Assembly (NCBI RefSeq): GCF_002741035.1
Contig: NZ_CP016808.1
Location: forward strand, 3,582,501 to 3,646,500
Direction of reading: 5' to 3'
Origin: Paenibacillus sp. BIHB 4019
GTDB lineage: Bacteria > Bacillota > Bacilli > Paenibacillales > Paenibacillaceae
DNA length: 64,000 nucleotides
Shown here piece after piece: positions 26,937-36,146 of the stretch. Positions within the stretch are counted from its first letter, which is position 1; each line of letters begins with the position of its first letter. The translations under genes were made by a program, and so were the position numbers. The notes beneath the pieces were generated by a model. The model saw nothing but the letters and a program-made list of their open reading frames with translations. It was not told the DNA's origin and searched no databases.

Positions 26937-28155
26937 AGCGGACCGCAAGCGGTGGGACGGAAATGTTCGGTCAATGGCTATTATTGCGAAGCCTGATGCG
27001 GAGATTACCGAGGATGACCGCGAGTTTTTACGCCAGAACTACACGTCAGCGGGCGGCCTTCTTCCGAATGCGTATAGTGGCGGCGCGTTCTTCACTCCGA
27101 CGCACGTAGCGCGCTTCATAGTCGAGGCGTTACGTGGTCTATGTGGCGGGACGTTTCCGGAAGGATCGCGTTGGCTTGAACCGTCATGCGGTAGCGGCGT
27201 ATTCCTCGAACACATACCGGCCGCCGCGAATACAACCGCGCTAGAGTTAGACGAAACATCGGCGCGTGTATCATCGCTGCTTTATCCGTCAGTTAGCGTA
27301 ATTCAAGGCGATGCACTCACGCACGGCCTACGCAATTATTACGACTTCGTTATCGGAAATCCTCCGTATGGCGTTTCAATTGACGTCGATGCGGGAGATT
27401 TACCGGACGATTTCGTAACGTTGAGGGCGGCGAAAGGACGAGCGAAAGGGAAGTCGGAGTTGGCGTTTATTGAACTCGCGGTCAAAGCGGCAAAGCCTGG
27501 CGGTTACATCGCGTTTGTATTACCGCACGGAATCAATTACGCCAACTACGCGGAAAAGCTGCGCGACCTATTGTATAGAACGTGCTGGCACGTAGCGACA
27601 ATCGGACTGCCTGGCGAGACGTTCGCACACGTTGGGACGACGATCGAGACGCAAATACTTATTGTTCGCAAAGCGCCGCCCGGTACTCCGCTTATTCCTG
27701 CCGTGACTACGCGTTGGGGATCGAATTTCAAACGAGGAGGATACGAAGATATAACGCAATTTGACGCTAAGTTCCTCGCAGGCCAGCCGCCAGCTTACTT
27801 CGCAAAAATAACGGACATCGGCTACGACAAACACGGCAAGTCAACGGATAAGTGGGGCGGCGGCTTAACGCAGCTCGACGAATTACTGGCGGATTTTATA
27901 GACGGTAACCTGACGCGTGAGAACTTGTATCCGCATATACCTTCGTGGCATAGCGTCAAGGATGTATCCGCGTTCATGTTCTCGCACGGTAACGGGGGCT
28001 GCGACGGTCAAAGAGACGCGAGCGCGACGTACAGCGACGGGCCTTACCGCTGGAATGAATTAACGCTCGGAGCTGGTGTCGAAATAGAATGGCGCGGCGA
28101 GATGGTAAGTACGTTTGATTTCGGCTGGCAAGATCGCGTAGTAGCGGAATGCTAA
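26929..28155 (+). CDS. N6-adenine DNA methyltransferase
   Basis: 408 residues, TTG start overlapping the resolvase end. SAM-binding motif LEPSCGSGVFLEHI (84-97), acidic LELDE, and catalytic NPPYG (144-148), the type I/IIG-like gamma arrangement, followed by a ~230-residue region that may recognise DNA. No nuclease domain and no adjacent endonuclease, so self-protection is likely. Confidence 0.9.
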   Translation: MGKADRKRWDGNVRSMAIIAKPDAEITEDDREFLRQNYTSAGGLLPNAYSGGAFFTPTHVARFIVEALRGLCGGTFPEGSRWLEPSCGSGVFLEHIPAAANTTALELDETSARVSSLLYPSVSVIQGDALTHGLRNYYDFVIGNPPYGVSIDVDAGDLPDDFVTLRAAKGRAKGKSELAFIELAVKAAKPGGYIAFVLPHGINYANYAEKLRDLLYRTCWHVATIGLPGETFAHVGTTIETQILIVRKAPPGTPLIPAVTTRWGSNFKRGGYEDITQFDAKFLAGQPPAYFAKITDIGYDKHGKSTDKWGGGLTQLDELLADFIDGNLTRENLYPHIPSWHSVKDVSAFMFSHGNGGCDGQRDASATYSDGPYRWNELTLGAGVEIEWRGEMVSTFDFGWQDRVVAEC

Positions 28156-28520
28156 TCGTCTACTATTCGCTGACCGGAAACGTGGTACGTTTCGTTGCCA
28201 AAACGAAGCGGCGCGCGCTTCAGCTTCCGTTAGACGAACGCATTAACGAGCCGTACGTAATCGTAACACCGACAACCGGCTTCGGCTGCGTACCGGCGCA
28301 AGTTGAGCGATTCTTGGGCGAAAATAGCGCGCTTCTTCGCGGAGTTGCTGCGTCCGGCAACGTCAACTGGGGCGCGAATTACGGTAAAGCAGCCGACATC
28401 ATAGCCGCGAAATATCACGTTCCGATTATCGGCCGCTTCGAACTGGCAGGGACGGACGAAGACGTACGCAAATTTAACGAAGGAGTTGACGCTTTATCAC
28501 GAAGTCACATATCGAACTAA
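28149..28520 (+). CDS. nrdI: NrdI flavodoxin-like protein
   Basis: 123 residues. Opens with LIVYYSLTGNVVRF, the FMN phosphate-binding loop, and has TPTTGFGCVPAQVERFL and SGNVNWGANYGKAAD. NrdI reduces oxygen for assembly of the dimanganese-tyrosyl cofactor of NrdF. First of the nrdI-nrdE-nrdF set. Confidence 0.93.
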   Translation: MLIVYYSLTGNVVRFVAKTKRRALQLPLDERINEPYVIVTPTTGFGCVPAQVERFLGENSALLRGVAASGNVNWGANYGKAADIIAAKYHVPIIGRFELAGTDEDVRKFNEGVDALSRSHISN

Positions 28521-30589
28521 ATAATGAAATCATGCAACGCGGAGCTGACGGTTATTACCAACTGGAAAAAGACACGGAGGCTGTCGCGGTATTTATGGAG
28601 GAGGTTTCCGCTAACACGAAGAAATTCGATGAGACTACCGAGCGCTTACAGTGGCTAATCGATAACGATTATTACGAAGACGTAATCGAAATGTACGGCG
28701 ATGCGGAAGCGGCTGAAATCGTCCACCTATGCGAATCCTACGACTTCCGCTTCGCTTCGTATATGGCCGCGTCCAAGTTTTACAAGGATTACGCGCTGAA
28801 GACGGACGACAAGGCGCAGTATCTCGAATCTTACGCGGAGCATGTCGCCATTGTCGCGTTATATCTCGGTCAAGGCGATTACGAACGCGCTGAACGGCTG
28901 GCTCGCGCAATGATGGAGCAGCGGCTGCAACCGGCCACGCCGACGTTTATGAACGCGGGGAGAGCGAGGCGCGGCGAAATGGTATCGTGCTTCTTACTCG
29001 AAATGGACGATTCGTTAAACTCGATCAACTACGTACTCGGAACGTGTATGCAACTATCGAAAATCGGCGGAGGAGTCGCGGTGAATCTATCGAAGCTGCG
29101 CGGTCGCGGTGAACCGATTAAGGGCGTAGATGGCGCGGCTAAAGGCGTTATGCCGGTGCTGAAGCTGATGGAGGACGCCTTCTCCTATGCGGATCAAATG
29201 GGACAAAGAAAAGGGAGCGGCGCGGGCTACTACAACATATTCGGATGGGATGTCGTAGAGTTTCTCGATTGCAAAAAAATTAACGCGGACGAAAAAGCGC
29301 GCATCAAAACGCTATCAATCGGCCTTATTATTCCCGCGAAATTTTACGAGCTGGCGGCGGGCGGCGAGGATTTGTACGTATTTGGCGGCCACTCCGTTTA
29401 TAAGGCGTACGGCACGCATCTCGACGATATGGACATGACGGAGATGTACGACGTTCTTCTCGCGAATCCAGCCGTCAAGAAGCGTACGCAAATGAGTGCG
29501 CGCGATATGATGACGCTAATTGCATCTACGCAGCTTCAGTCCGGTTACCCGTATATATGCAACGTTGATAACGCGAATAAAGACCATGCGCTGGCTGCGG
29601 TTGGCTCCGTAAAAATGTCAAATCTTTGTACGGAAATTTTTAACTTGCAAGAAACGTCCTCAATCGCAGACATCGGCGAAGAAGGAACGGTTTATCGCCG
29701 CGACATCTCGTGTAATCTGGCGTCGCTCAACATCGTCAACGTTATGGAATCGGGCAAACTCCGCGAATCCGTACACGAAGGAACCGAAGCGCTGACGGTC
29801 GTATCGGATTTATCGCGCATCCCTAACGCTCCAGGCGTACGCAAAGCGAATGAAGAGCTGCATTCCGTTGGTCTTGGCGCCATGAACCTGAACGGCTATC
29901 TCGCGAAGAATAAGATTCCGTATGAGTCGGAAGAGGCGCGCGATTTCGCCCGTACGTTCTTTGCCGCGATGAACTTCTACTCGTTGGAAGCTTCGATGCT
30001 TATTGCGAAGGAACGCGGCGAGACGTTCAAGGATTTCGATAAGTCGACGTATGCGGACGGCACTTACTTCGAGCGATATCTAACGGAGAGTTTCGCGCCG
30101 AGAACGGAGCGCGTGCGTGAGCTTTTCGCGGGATTCAAGTTGCTTACGCCTGCGGACTGGTACCAATTGCGCCTTGACGTAGCCCATTTCGGACTTTACC
30201 ATGCGTACAGGCTCGCGATTGCGCCGACGCAGTCTATATCGTATATCCAGAACGCTACCAGCTCCGTTATGCCGATCGTGGAGCATATCGAGACGCGGAC
30301 GTATGCGAACTCGACGACGTATTACCCAATGCCTTTCCTAAGCGCTGAAACGCAATGGTTCTATAAATCCGCGTACAATATCGATCAATTTAAGCTCATC
30401 GATTTAATTGCGGAGATTCAGCCGCACTGTGACCAAGGCATATCGACGATTATCCACGTAAACAGCGACGTTAATACGCGAACGCTCGGGCGGATTTACG
30501 CTTACGCGAATCATCGCGGGCTTAAGTCGCTTTATTATACACGGACGAAGCGTCTATCCGTCGAGGAGTGTACTTCATGCGCAGTCTAA
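28499..30589 (+). CDS. nrdE: class Ib ribonucleotide reductase, large subunit
   Basis: About 696 residues. Full NrdE: ATPTFMNAGRARRGEMVSCFLLEMDDS, GGGVAVNLSKLRGRG, SNLCTEIF, CNLASLNIVN and the C-terminal redox pair ECTSCAV. Reduces NDPs to dNDPs. Homologues start with HIELNNE; here that segment lies upstream of the first ATG (28532) in the same frame, giving ACG 28499 or ATC 28496 as start, 10-13 bp after AGGAG. The start overlaps nrdI by about 22 bp. Confidence 0.93.
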   Translation, partial: TKSHIELNNEIMQRGADGYYQLEKDTEAVAVFMEEVSANTKKFDETTERLQWLIDNDYYEDVIEMYGDAEAAEIVHLCESYDFRFASYMAASKFYKDYALKTDDKAQYLESYAEHVAIVALYLGQGDYERAERLARAMMEQRLQPATPTFMNAGRARRGEMVSCFLLEMDDSLNSINYVLGTCMQLSKIGGGVAVNLSKLRGRGEPIKGVDGAAKGVMPVLKLMEDAFSYADQMGQRKGSGAGYYNIFGWDVVEFLDCKKINADEKARIKTLSIGLIIPAKFYELAAGGEDLYVFGGHSVYKAYGTHLDDMDMTEMYDVLLANPAVKKRTQMSARDMMTLIASTQLQSGYPYICNVDNANKDHALAAVGSVKMSNLCTEIFNLQETSSIADIGEEGTVYRRDISCNLASLNIVNVMESGKLRESVHEGTEALTVVSDLSRIPNAPGVRKANEELHSVGLGAMNLNGYLAKNKIPYESEEARDFARTFFAAMNFYSLEASMLIAKERGETFKDFDKSTYADGTYFERYLTESFAPRTERVRELFAGFKLLTPADWYQLRLDVAHFGLYHAYRLAIAPTQSISYIQNATSSVMPIVEHIETRTYANSTTYYPMPFLSAETQWFYKSAYNIDQFKLIDLIAEIQPHCDQGISTIIHVNSDVNTRTLGRIYAYANHRGLKSLYYTRTKRLSVEECTSCAV

Positions 30590-30609
30590 ACGAAGGAGCC
30601 AACGTAAAT

Positions 30610-31584
30610 ATGACGATGAACGCAGTTAACTGGAATAAGCCGGAGGATTACGTAAACGTCTTCTGGCAGCAGAACTTAGCGCAATTCTGGACGGACGAAG
30701 AGTTCCCCGTTTCGGACGATATCGGCGACTGGCAGGCGTTGACCGAACCGGAGCGCCGCGCCTATAAACGCGTACTCGCGGGCTTAACCGGATTGGACAC
30801 GCAGCAAGGCGGTGAGGGCATGCCGCTTATCGCAATACATACGGAGGACTTGCGTAAACGCGCGGTCCTTACGTTTATGGCGATGATGGAGCAGATTCAC
30901 GCGAAGTCGTATTCGACGATATTCACGACGCTCACGACTGCGGAAGATACGCGGTATTTGCTCGAAGATTGGGCGCCGAATCAGCGCAACCTCGTATATA
31001 AGGCGCAGCGGATCGGCGACTATTACCGTAAGCTTCTGCGTCCGAATGCGTCACTGTATGACGTATACATGGCGTGCGTAGCGTCCGTCTTCCTCGAATC
31101 GTACCTGTTTTACTCCGGATTTTACTATCCGCTGTACTTGACGGGGCGCGGCCTCATGACGGCGAGCGGCGAAATCATCCGTAAAATCCTCATCGACGAG
31201 AGTATTCACGGTGTATTTGTCGGCTTCATCGCGCAGGAGCTGCGTGAGCTACTTACGGAAGCTGAACGCGAACGGGCCGCCGAAGAAACGGATATCTTAC
31301 TCGCGGATTTACACGCGAATGAGGCGGAGTATACGCGCGAAATTTACGGTGAGATCGGACTAGTTGACGATGTGCTGCGGTTTGTCGAGTATAACGCTAA
31401 TAAAGCGCTGATGAATCTCGGCCTTGACGCGGCATTTTCGCCAGCTCCGTTCAGTGCGATCGTCGAGAACGGCTTATCGACCAGTACGCAGCATCACGAT
31501 TTCTTTTCGAAAAAGGGCGACGGTTATGTAATTGCGCTTAATTCCGATCCGATGACGGATGAGGATTTCGTATTTTCTTCGTAA
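30610..31584 (+). CDS. nrdF: class Ib ribonucleotide reductase, small subunit
   Basis: 324 residues from ATG behind GAAGGAG. NrdF pattern with NWNKPEDYVNVFWQQNLAQFWTDEEF, EQIHAKSYS and IDESIHGVF (Glu-xx-His metal ligands). Provides the radical for NrdE. No glutaredoxin-like nrdH is present, so electrons must come from a host redoxin. A strong terminator follows. Confidence 0.94.
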   Translation: MTMNAVNWNKPEDYVNVFWQQNLAQFWTDEEFPVSDDIGDWQALTEPERRAYKRVLAGLTGLDTQQGGEGMPLIAIHTEDLRKRAVLTFMAMMEQIHAKSYSTIFTTLTTAEDTRYLLEDWAPNQRNLVYKAQRIGDYYRKLLRPNASLYDVYMACVASVFLESYLFYSGFYYPLYLTGRGLMTASGEIIRKILIDESIHGVFVGFIAQELRELLTEAERERAAEETDILLADLHANEAEYTREIYGEIGLVDDVLRFVEYNANKALMNLGLDAAFSPAPFSAIVENGLSTSTQHHDFFSKKGDGYVIALNSDPMTDEDFVFSS

Positions 31585-31598
31585 ATAGTAACGTTAAT

Positions 31599-31637
31599 AA
31601 TCCGCTGCCTATTCGTAGGTTAGCGGATTTTTTTTTA
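31599..31637 (+). terminator. intrinsic terminator after nrdF
   Basis: AATCCGCTGCCTA pairs with TAGGTTAGCGGATT across a TTCG loop, with one bulge, then nine T. It overlaps the start of promoter-like copy 3. Confidence 0.9.
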
Positions 31638-31690
31638 TTTTACGGAAAGTGTGCAGAACGGAAAGTGGCGTCGACTAGGTATACGTAAGG
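31635..31690 (+). promoter_or_regulatory. phage promoter-like element, copy 3
   Basis: TTATTTTACG, GTGTGC at +14 (31649-31654), 17 bp, CGACTA (31672-31677), AAGG at +15. It opens the dUTPase/ThyX operon. Terminator plus element is the same arrangement as at 5247-5336. Confidence 0.6.
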
Positions 31691-31729
31691 CGCAGTTGAG
31701 CGCGAAACAAACGAAGGAGGCGACGCTGT

Positions 31730-31951
31730 TTGAAACACGTGTTGATCGTTGAAGTAACCACGAAGGACGTTTTTGATGCGGAAATGGAGGAGATATACGC
31801 TGTGTTAACGCCGGAGCAGCGAGCGGAGCGCATTGGCGTAATGAAAGCGGAAGTAGTTCAACTATTCGCGGATGAATTAGATAGCGAAGAAATCACCGTA
31901 ACTGTCCGCGTTGAAGAAATCCCAGAAGAGGTGACGCCAAATGAACGTTAA
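31730..31951 (+). CDS. small acidic hypothetical protein
   Basis: 73 residues, TTG behind GGAGG. Beta-alpha-beta-like, very acidic. Overlaps the dUTPase start. Function unknown. Confidence 0.5.
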   Translation: MKHVLIVEVTTKDVFDAEMEEIYAVLTPEQRAERIGVMKAEVVQLFADELDSEEITVTVRVEEIPEEVTPNER

Positions 31952-32471
31952 AATCCGCTTACTCACGCCAGCCGCGAAAGTCCCGACGTACGCAACCGAC
32001 GGAGCCGCAGCGTTCGACCTGTACGCAGCCGAGGACGTAATCATCGCGCCAGGCGAGACGGCTAAAGTTCCGCTGGGCCTAGCGATCGAGATTCCGACTG
32101 GCTACGAAATGCAGATTCGGCCGCGCTCCGGTATTACGCTTAACACGAAGCTGCGCGTAGCTAATTCGCCTGCGACTATCGATTCGGATTATCGCGGGGA
32201 AGTAGCGGTGTTGCTTGATAACTTAGAACCGCGCTCGACTAGCGCTAGCCGCGTCGTTCTTTCGCTGAACGGTGGCTACGCAATATGGGACATCGGAGAA
32301 CGATGTCAGATCGGAACATACCTCATCCGCGCTGGTGACCGCATCGCGCAAGGAGTTATCGCGCCAGTTACTCGCGTTTCATTCGCGGAAACAGACGAAG
32401 AATTAACGCAAACGGAACGCGGTAATGGCGGTTTTGGACATACCGGAACAGGAACGGAGGCGGAGAAGTGA
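31941..32471 (+). CDS. dut: dUTPase
   Basis: 176 residues with all five motifs of the trimeric dUTPase: DGAAAFDLYA, IRPRSGI, ANSPATIDSDYRGEV, RIAQGVIAPV and RGNGGFGHTG. Hydrolyses dUTP to dUMP, feeding ThyX and keeping uracil out of DNA. About 25 extra residues (LEPRSTSASRVVLSLNGG region) sit between motifs III and IV. Confidence 0.95.
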   Translation: MNVKIRLLTPAAKVPTYATDGAAAFDLYAAEDVIIAPGETAKVPLGLAIEIPTGYEMQIRPRSGITLNTKLRVANSPATIDSDYRGEVAVLLDNLEPRSTSASRVVLSLNGGYAIWDIGERCQIGTYLIRAGDRIAQGVIAPVTRVSFAETDEELTQTERGNGGFGHTGTGTEAEK

Positions 32472-32566
32472 CCGTTGAAGTAATCGAAGCAATCGGTAAG
32501 TTTATCGTAATACCGCTAGTCATTGCCGCGATTATCGGCATCATCGCCTGGTCGCTGCGTGATTAA
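32468..32566 (+). CDS. single-span membrane peptide
   Basis: 32 residues, GTG overlapping the dUTPase stop by 4 bp and preceded by GGAGGCGGAG. One hydrophobic segment (about 11-27) and a short charged end. Function unknown. Confidence 0.5.
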   Translation: MTVEVIEAIGKFIVIPLVIAAIIGIIAWSLRD

Positions 32567-32584
32567 AATGAAGGAGGACGCCAA

Positions 32585-33310
32585 TTGAACGGAAATAAAA
32601 TCGACGTACTTGATAACGGATATGTCCGCCTAGTCGACGTAATGGGATCGGACTTGACGGTCGTAAACGCAGCTCGCGTTTCTTACGCGAAAGAATCGAC
32701 CGAACTTACGGACCGCGACCGCCGGTTAATCGCGTTTCTAGCGCGCGAAGGCCATACGTCACCTTTCCGCCACGCAATCTTGCAATACGAAGTGTATGCG
32801 CCGTTGATGGTCGCGCGCCAGTGGTGGAAGTACGTTATAGGTTCCGCGCATTACGAAGGTACTGGCGATAGCTTGGACGCGTGGAACGAAAGTAGCCGTC
32901 GCTACATTACGGAGGAGCCGGTATTTTATATACCGCAGGCGGACGAGTGGCGCAGCGCTCCGGACAATTCGAAACAAGGCAGCGGCGGCAGTGTCGCGTT
33001 TGAAATCGGGCAAGAGGCGATGGAACGGTTAATAGGCCTCGTCGATCGCGGAGTACGGAATTACGAATGGGCGTTGTCGGTCGGTATTTGTCCGGAGCAG
33101 GCGCGCCTATTCCTTCCAGCTTACGGAATGTACGTCCGTTGGTATTGGACGGCTTCAGTCCAGTCGGTCGCGCATTTCCTATCGCAACGGCTCGCACATG
33201 ACGCACAGGCGGAGATTCAAGCGTACGCGAAGGCGATCTTAACGTTTGTTGAAGCGAAGTTTCCCGTCGCAATCAACGAGTTATTAACGAAAGGGGACGA
33301 TTTAGTATGA
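32585..33310 (+). CDS. thyX: flavin-dependent thymidylate synthase
   Basis: 241 residues, TTG behind AAGGAGG. ThyX features: VVNAARVSYAKES, HTSPFRHA, and the signature helix ARQWWKY..NESSRRY, a variant of RHRxxSxNExSxRY; also QEARLFLP-like PEQARLFLPAYGMYVRWYWTASVQS. Makes dTMP from dUMP using FAD and methylene-THF. Confidence 0.94.
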   Translation: MNGNKIDVLDNGYVRLVDVMGSDLTVVNAARVSYAKESTELTDRDRRLIAFLAREGHTSPFRHAILQYEVYAPLMVARQWWKYVIGSAHYEGTGDSLDAWNESSRRYITEEPVFYIPQADEWRSAPDNSKQGSGGSVAFEIGQEAMERLIGLVDRGVRNYEWALSVGICPEQARLFLPAYGMYVRWYWTASVQSVAHFLSQRLAHDAQAEIQAYAKAILTFVEAKFPVAINELLTKGDDLV

Positions 33311-33639
33311 AGACGGCAGAGTTGTTGGCGCAGAAGCGCGCCGAGGTAGCGGAGTTAGAGGAAAAGCTGCGCCAAGAAGAAATCGGCAGCATCGCGATCG
33401 TTCTCGAAGTAGGTTGGCATTCGGACGTTGCTCCGGGAATGCTCGTCAGAATCACGAATATAGACGACGATGATGAGACGGGCGAGTATCGAGGCGACTG
33501 TGTCGAAACTGGCGAATGGGACAGGTTCCAACGTCAGGATATCCGAATCGTAACGCAAGAAGAGGCGCGTGCTCATTTGTATGCGGAAGCTGATCGGATG
33601 CTCGCGGAAGCATTTCCTAAAACGGAAGGGAGCCGATAA
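33307..33639 (+). CDS. hypothetical protein
   Basis: 110 residues: N-terminal coiled coil (about 1-27) then a beta-rich segment (GMLVRITNIDDDDETGEYRG) like the SH3-like repeats of the neighbouring proteins. Function unknown. Confidence 0.5.
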   Translation: MKTAELLAQKRAEVAELEEKLRQEEIGSIAIVLEVGWHSDVAPGMLVRITNIDDDDETGEYRGDCVETGEWDRFQRQDIRIVTQEEARAHLYAEADRMLAEAFPKTEGSR

Positions 33640-33640
33640 T

Positions 33641-34249
33641 ATGGCGCAATTAAACGGAATTACAGCGGTATCTGATAACGAAATTATTTACGAAGGGCTG
33701 ACGTACAAAGCGCATTCCGGCGCGGTACAGGCTGGCGACATTGCGCGATGGGACGGTATTGATTACTCGGCTAAGCCCGCCGGGGCCTATTTCCGAATCA
33801 TTGAACTGGATTCCGATGATGACGGCATATTTACAGACAGCGAAGCTGACGTGGATTATATTTCGACGCATGACGCAGATTGGACGATCTTCCGTCTCGC
33901 CACCACAACCGCGCAGCTTCTCGACGCCAAACGTAAGGCAGTCGAAACTCTTACGGAAGAGATTTCGCAGCTCGAAGCGAAACTGTCCGAAGAAAATACG
34001 CTGAAGGTCGGGGACTATGCGCGGTTTGTATCTGGCGACGAATATGCCGTAGGAACTATCGTAGTCGTTAATCTTATCGACGAACTCGAACCGCACTGGC
34101 CGTATGGCGTTCGCTCCATTCTCGCAACTAACGAATGCCGTCCGGAAGATTCCGTAAAGCGCGCCCAAATCGAACGCCTCACGCCCGCCGAAGCTCGCGC
34201 TGCCCTTCTCACGCAGATTGACGAACTCATTCCGTCGGAGTCCTTATAG
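33641..34249 (+). CDS. SH3-like repeat protein, short member
   Basis: 202 residues from ATG behind GGAAGGGAG. Two beta-rich repeat units (YEGLTYKAHSGAVQAGDIARWD and LKVGDYARFVSGDEYAVG) joined by a coiled coil (about 87-118). The repeats match those of the 538-residue protein at 19644. Function unknown. Confidence 0.55.
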   Translation: MAQLNGITAVSDNEIIYEGLTYKAHSGAVQAGDIARWDGIDYSAKPAGAYFRIIELDSDDDGIFTDSEADVDYISTHDADWTIFRLATTTAQLLDAKRKAVETLTEEISQLEAKLSEENTLKVGDYARFVSGDEYAVGTIVVVNLIDELEPHWPYGVRSILATNECRPEDSVKRAQIERLTPAEARAALLTQIDELIPSESL

Positions 34250-34686
34250 TTAACGTAATCAACGCGCTCATAACGCTAGCGATCGTAGCGGCGCAGCTTA
34301 GCGGAGTCCAGCCGAAAGTAGCCACGCCAGAACCGCCCGTAATCGCGGAAGTAGTGGCCGCTAAGAAATCGGAATGGCGAACGTACCTAGCGACGGCATA
34401 CACGGCGCGCTGCACCGGATGCACGGGCGTAACCAAGTCCGGAATTGACGTAAGACACACGCAATTCGACGAAAATGGACGCCGCATAGTCGCAGTTGAT
34501 CCGCGTGTCATTCCGCTTGGTACAGCGCTGGAAATACGGCTAGCGGACGGTACGGTTATTGAAGCGGTTGCGGAGGATATTGGCGGCAGCATCAAGGGCG
34601 CGCGTATTGACGTGCTGCACGCAACGAAGAAGCAGGCGGACAAGTTCGGGAAGCAGGACGTAGAGGTACGTGTTAGTGGCTCGTAA
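34246..34686 (+). CDS. secreted 3D-domain (RlpA/MltA-like) wall protein
   Basis: About 146 residues. A hydrophobic N-terminus (VNVINALITLAIVAAQLSG) looks like a signal peptide. The C-terminal part has the three Asp of a 3D double-psi barrel: AVDPRVIPLG, AEDIGG and ARIDVL. Such domains act on peptidoglycan. No ATG/GTG/TTG precedes the signal peptide in frame; GGAG ends 5 bp before ATA 34246, which overlaps the upstream stop. GTG 34354 would remove the signal. Confidence 0.75.
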   Translation: MVNVINALITLAIVAAQLSGVQPKVATPEPPVIAEVVAAKKSEWRTYLATAYTARCTGCTGVTKSGIDVRHTQFDENGRRIVAVDPRVIPLGTALEIRLADGTVIEAVAEDIGGSIKGARIDVLHATKKQADKFGKQDVEVRVSGS

Positions 34687-34709
34687 TTAACGAAAAGGGA
34701 GCGGATTAA

Positions 34710-36146
34710 ATGGCGAACATTAAACGTAAAGCTAACGTAGGAGATCGCATTAAAATCGCGGACGCTAGTTCCTCTTTCGGCGCTTACGGAGTCGGCGAGG
34801 ATTTCTCCGTTACGAAAGTCGATAGTATCGGCGTTAATGTTGATAAACACGCGGAAGTTTGGGGTTCGAATGGAATTTACGTTCCTCATGGCAAGTATGA
34901 CGTAATCGAAAACGCTAAGGAGGCGGTTGTATTGGACGAAAAAATTACGGTACTTCCTGACGAAAAGCTTGGCGGTATTCAACGCGAGTACAACGAGGTT
35001 AAACGCAAGGCGGCGGTTGGTGAATGTATTAAAATTGTGGCAGCGGTGAACGCGTTAGGTCATTACGCTAACGGCGACGTGTTTACCGTTACTGAGTCGA
35101 GAAGAGGTTCGGCGCGCTTTAATGTTAAGCCTACGCCCACGTGTCAAGACGGTGTGTTCTTCGCATTCGACCACGAATACGTCGTACTTGAGCCGACCGA
35201 TATCGTACGCATTGACGGCGAGCGCTTCCGTATGGTCGATCGCAAAGCGGCGGTGGGCGAGCGTATTATTGTTACGGACATTGGCGGTAAGTCTTACGCG
35301 AGTGGCGGTTATTTCTTCCGGCTCGGAGACGTAGCTGTTGCGCTGTATGGCGGCGATAATGATATTTGCGCAAATTTTCACGGCGGCGAACGGTGGGTAG
35401 CTAATTGCGCATATAACGTACTCGAACCGTTAGCAACCGTCGCTACTCCGACAGTGACTACCGGAATCCCACTCACTGAATTGTCCGCGAAGGTAAGCGC
35501 ACTCGAAACGCAAGTAAGCGGCCTAACCGATGCGCTCGCGAAAATGACCGTCCAGCTCCGCGTTGTACGTGAGGACATCGTCCTTATCGAAGAGGGCGTA
35601 ACAGCGGACATTAAGCGGTTGGACGCGACGAGCGGAATCGTTAGTTATACGCCTACAGTAACGCGTGACGATATCGTTGAGCGCGCGAAGGCTGATATTG
35701 ACGGACTGCGCGGCGGCAGTCGGGAATGCGGAAAGTACGTCTATAACCACTACGGAGTTAATGCGGACTTTATCGTTAATCGCGAAAAGAGAACGGTCGT
35801 ATGCCTTTTGCGCGGCTACCAAAGCGGTGATATTTACGCGAAGGGCATCGCCAAATGTGCGCCAGGCGACGTATTTAACTCGCATATCGGACGCGCTATC
35901 GCGTTGCGCCGTGCGCTTGGACTCGAAGTACCAGCGGAGTATTACAACGCGCCGAAGCCGACGGAGGTTCGCGTAGGTGATGTCGTAGAGTACGAAAACG
36001 CATCGTTGGAGGTGCTTCCTAGCGGGGACTACCGCGCACTTTGGCCGAGCGGTACGGCTACGGTAGATAGTTACGTAGCTAGACACGCGGTGTTAGTAGA
36101 CGATTCACGCGAAGCACACGAATCTAGCGAAGAGGTGACGAAGTAA
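34710..36146 (+). CDS. SH3-like repeat protein, long member
   Basis: 478 residues, ATG behind AAAGGGAG. Three or four repeats (IKRKANVGDRIKIAD, VKRKAAVGECIKIV, VDRKAAVGERIIVTD) occupy residues 1-230; a coiled coil follows (about 245-300); the C-terminal part has a compact region with YNHYGVNADFIVNREKRTVVCLLRG and another VGDVVEYENA barrel. Same family as 19644 and 33641. Confidence 0.55.
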   Translation: MANIKRKANVGDRIKIADASSSFGAYGVGEDFSVTKVDSIGVNVDKHAEVWGSNGIYVPHGKYDVIENAKEAVVLDEKITVLPDEKLGGIQREYNEVKRKAAVGECIKIVAAVNALGHYANGDVFTVTESRRGSARFNVKPTPTCQDGVFFAFDHEYVVLEPTDIVRIDGERFRMVDRKAAVGERIIVTDIGGKSYASGGYFFRLGDVAVALYGGDNDICANFHGGERWVANCAYNVLEPLATVATPTVTTGIPLTELSAKVSALETQVSGLTDALAKMTVQLRVVREDIVLIEEGVTADIKRLDATSGIVSYTPTVTRDDIVERAKADIDGLRGGSRECGKYVYNHYGVNADFIVNREKRTVVCLLRGYQSGDIYAKGIAKCAPGDVFNSHIGRAIALRRALGLEVPAEYYNAPKPTEVRVGDVVEYENASLEVLPSGDYRALWPSGTATVDSYVARHAVLVDDSREAHESSEEVTK

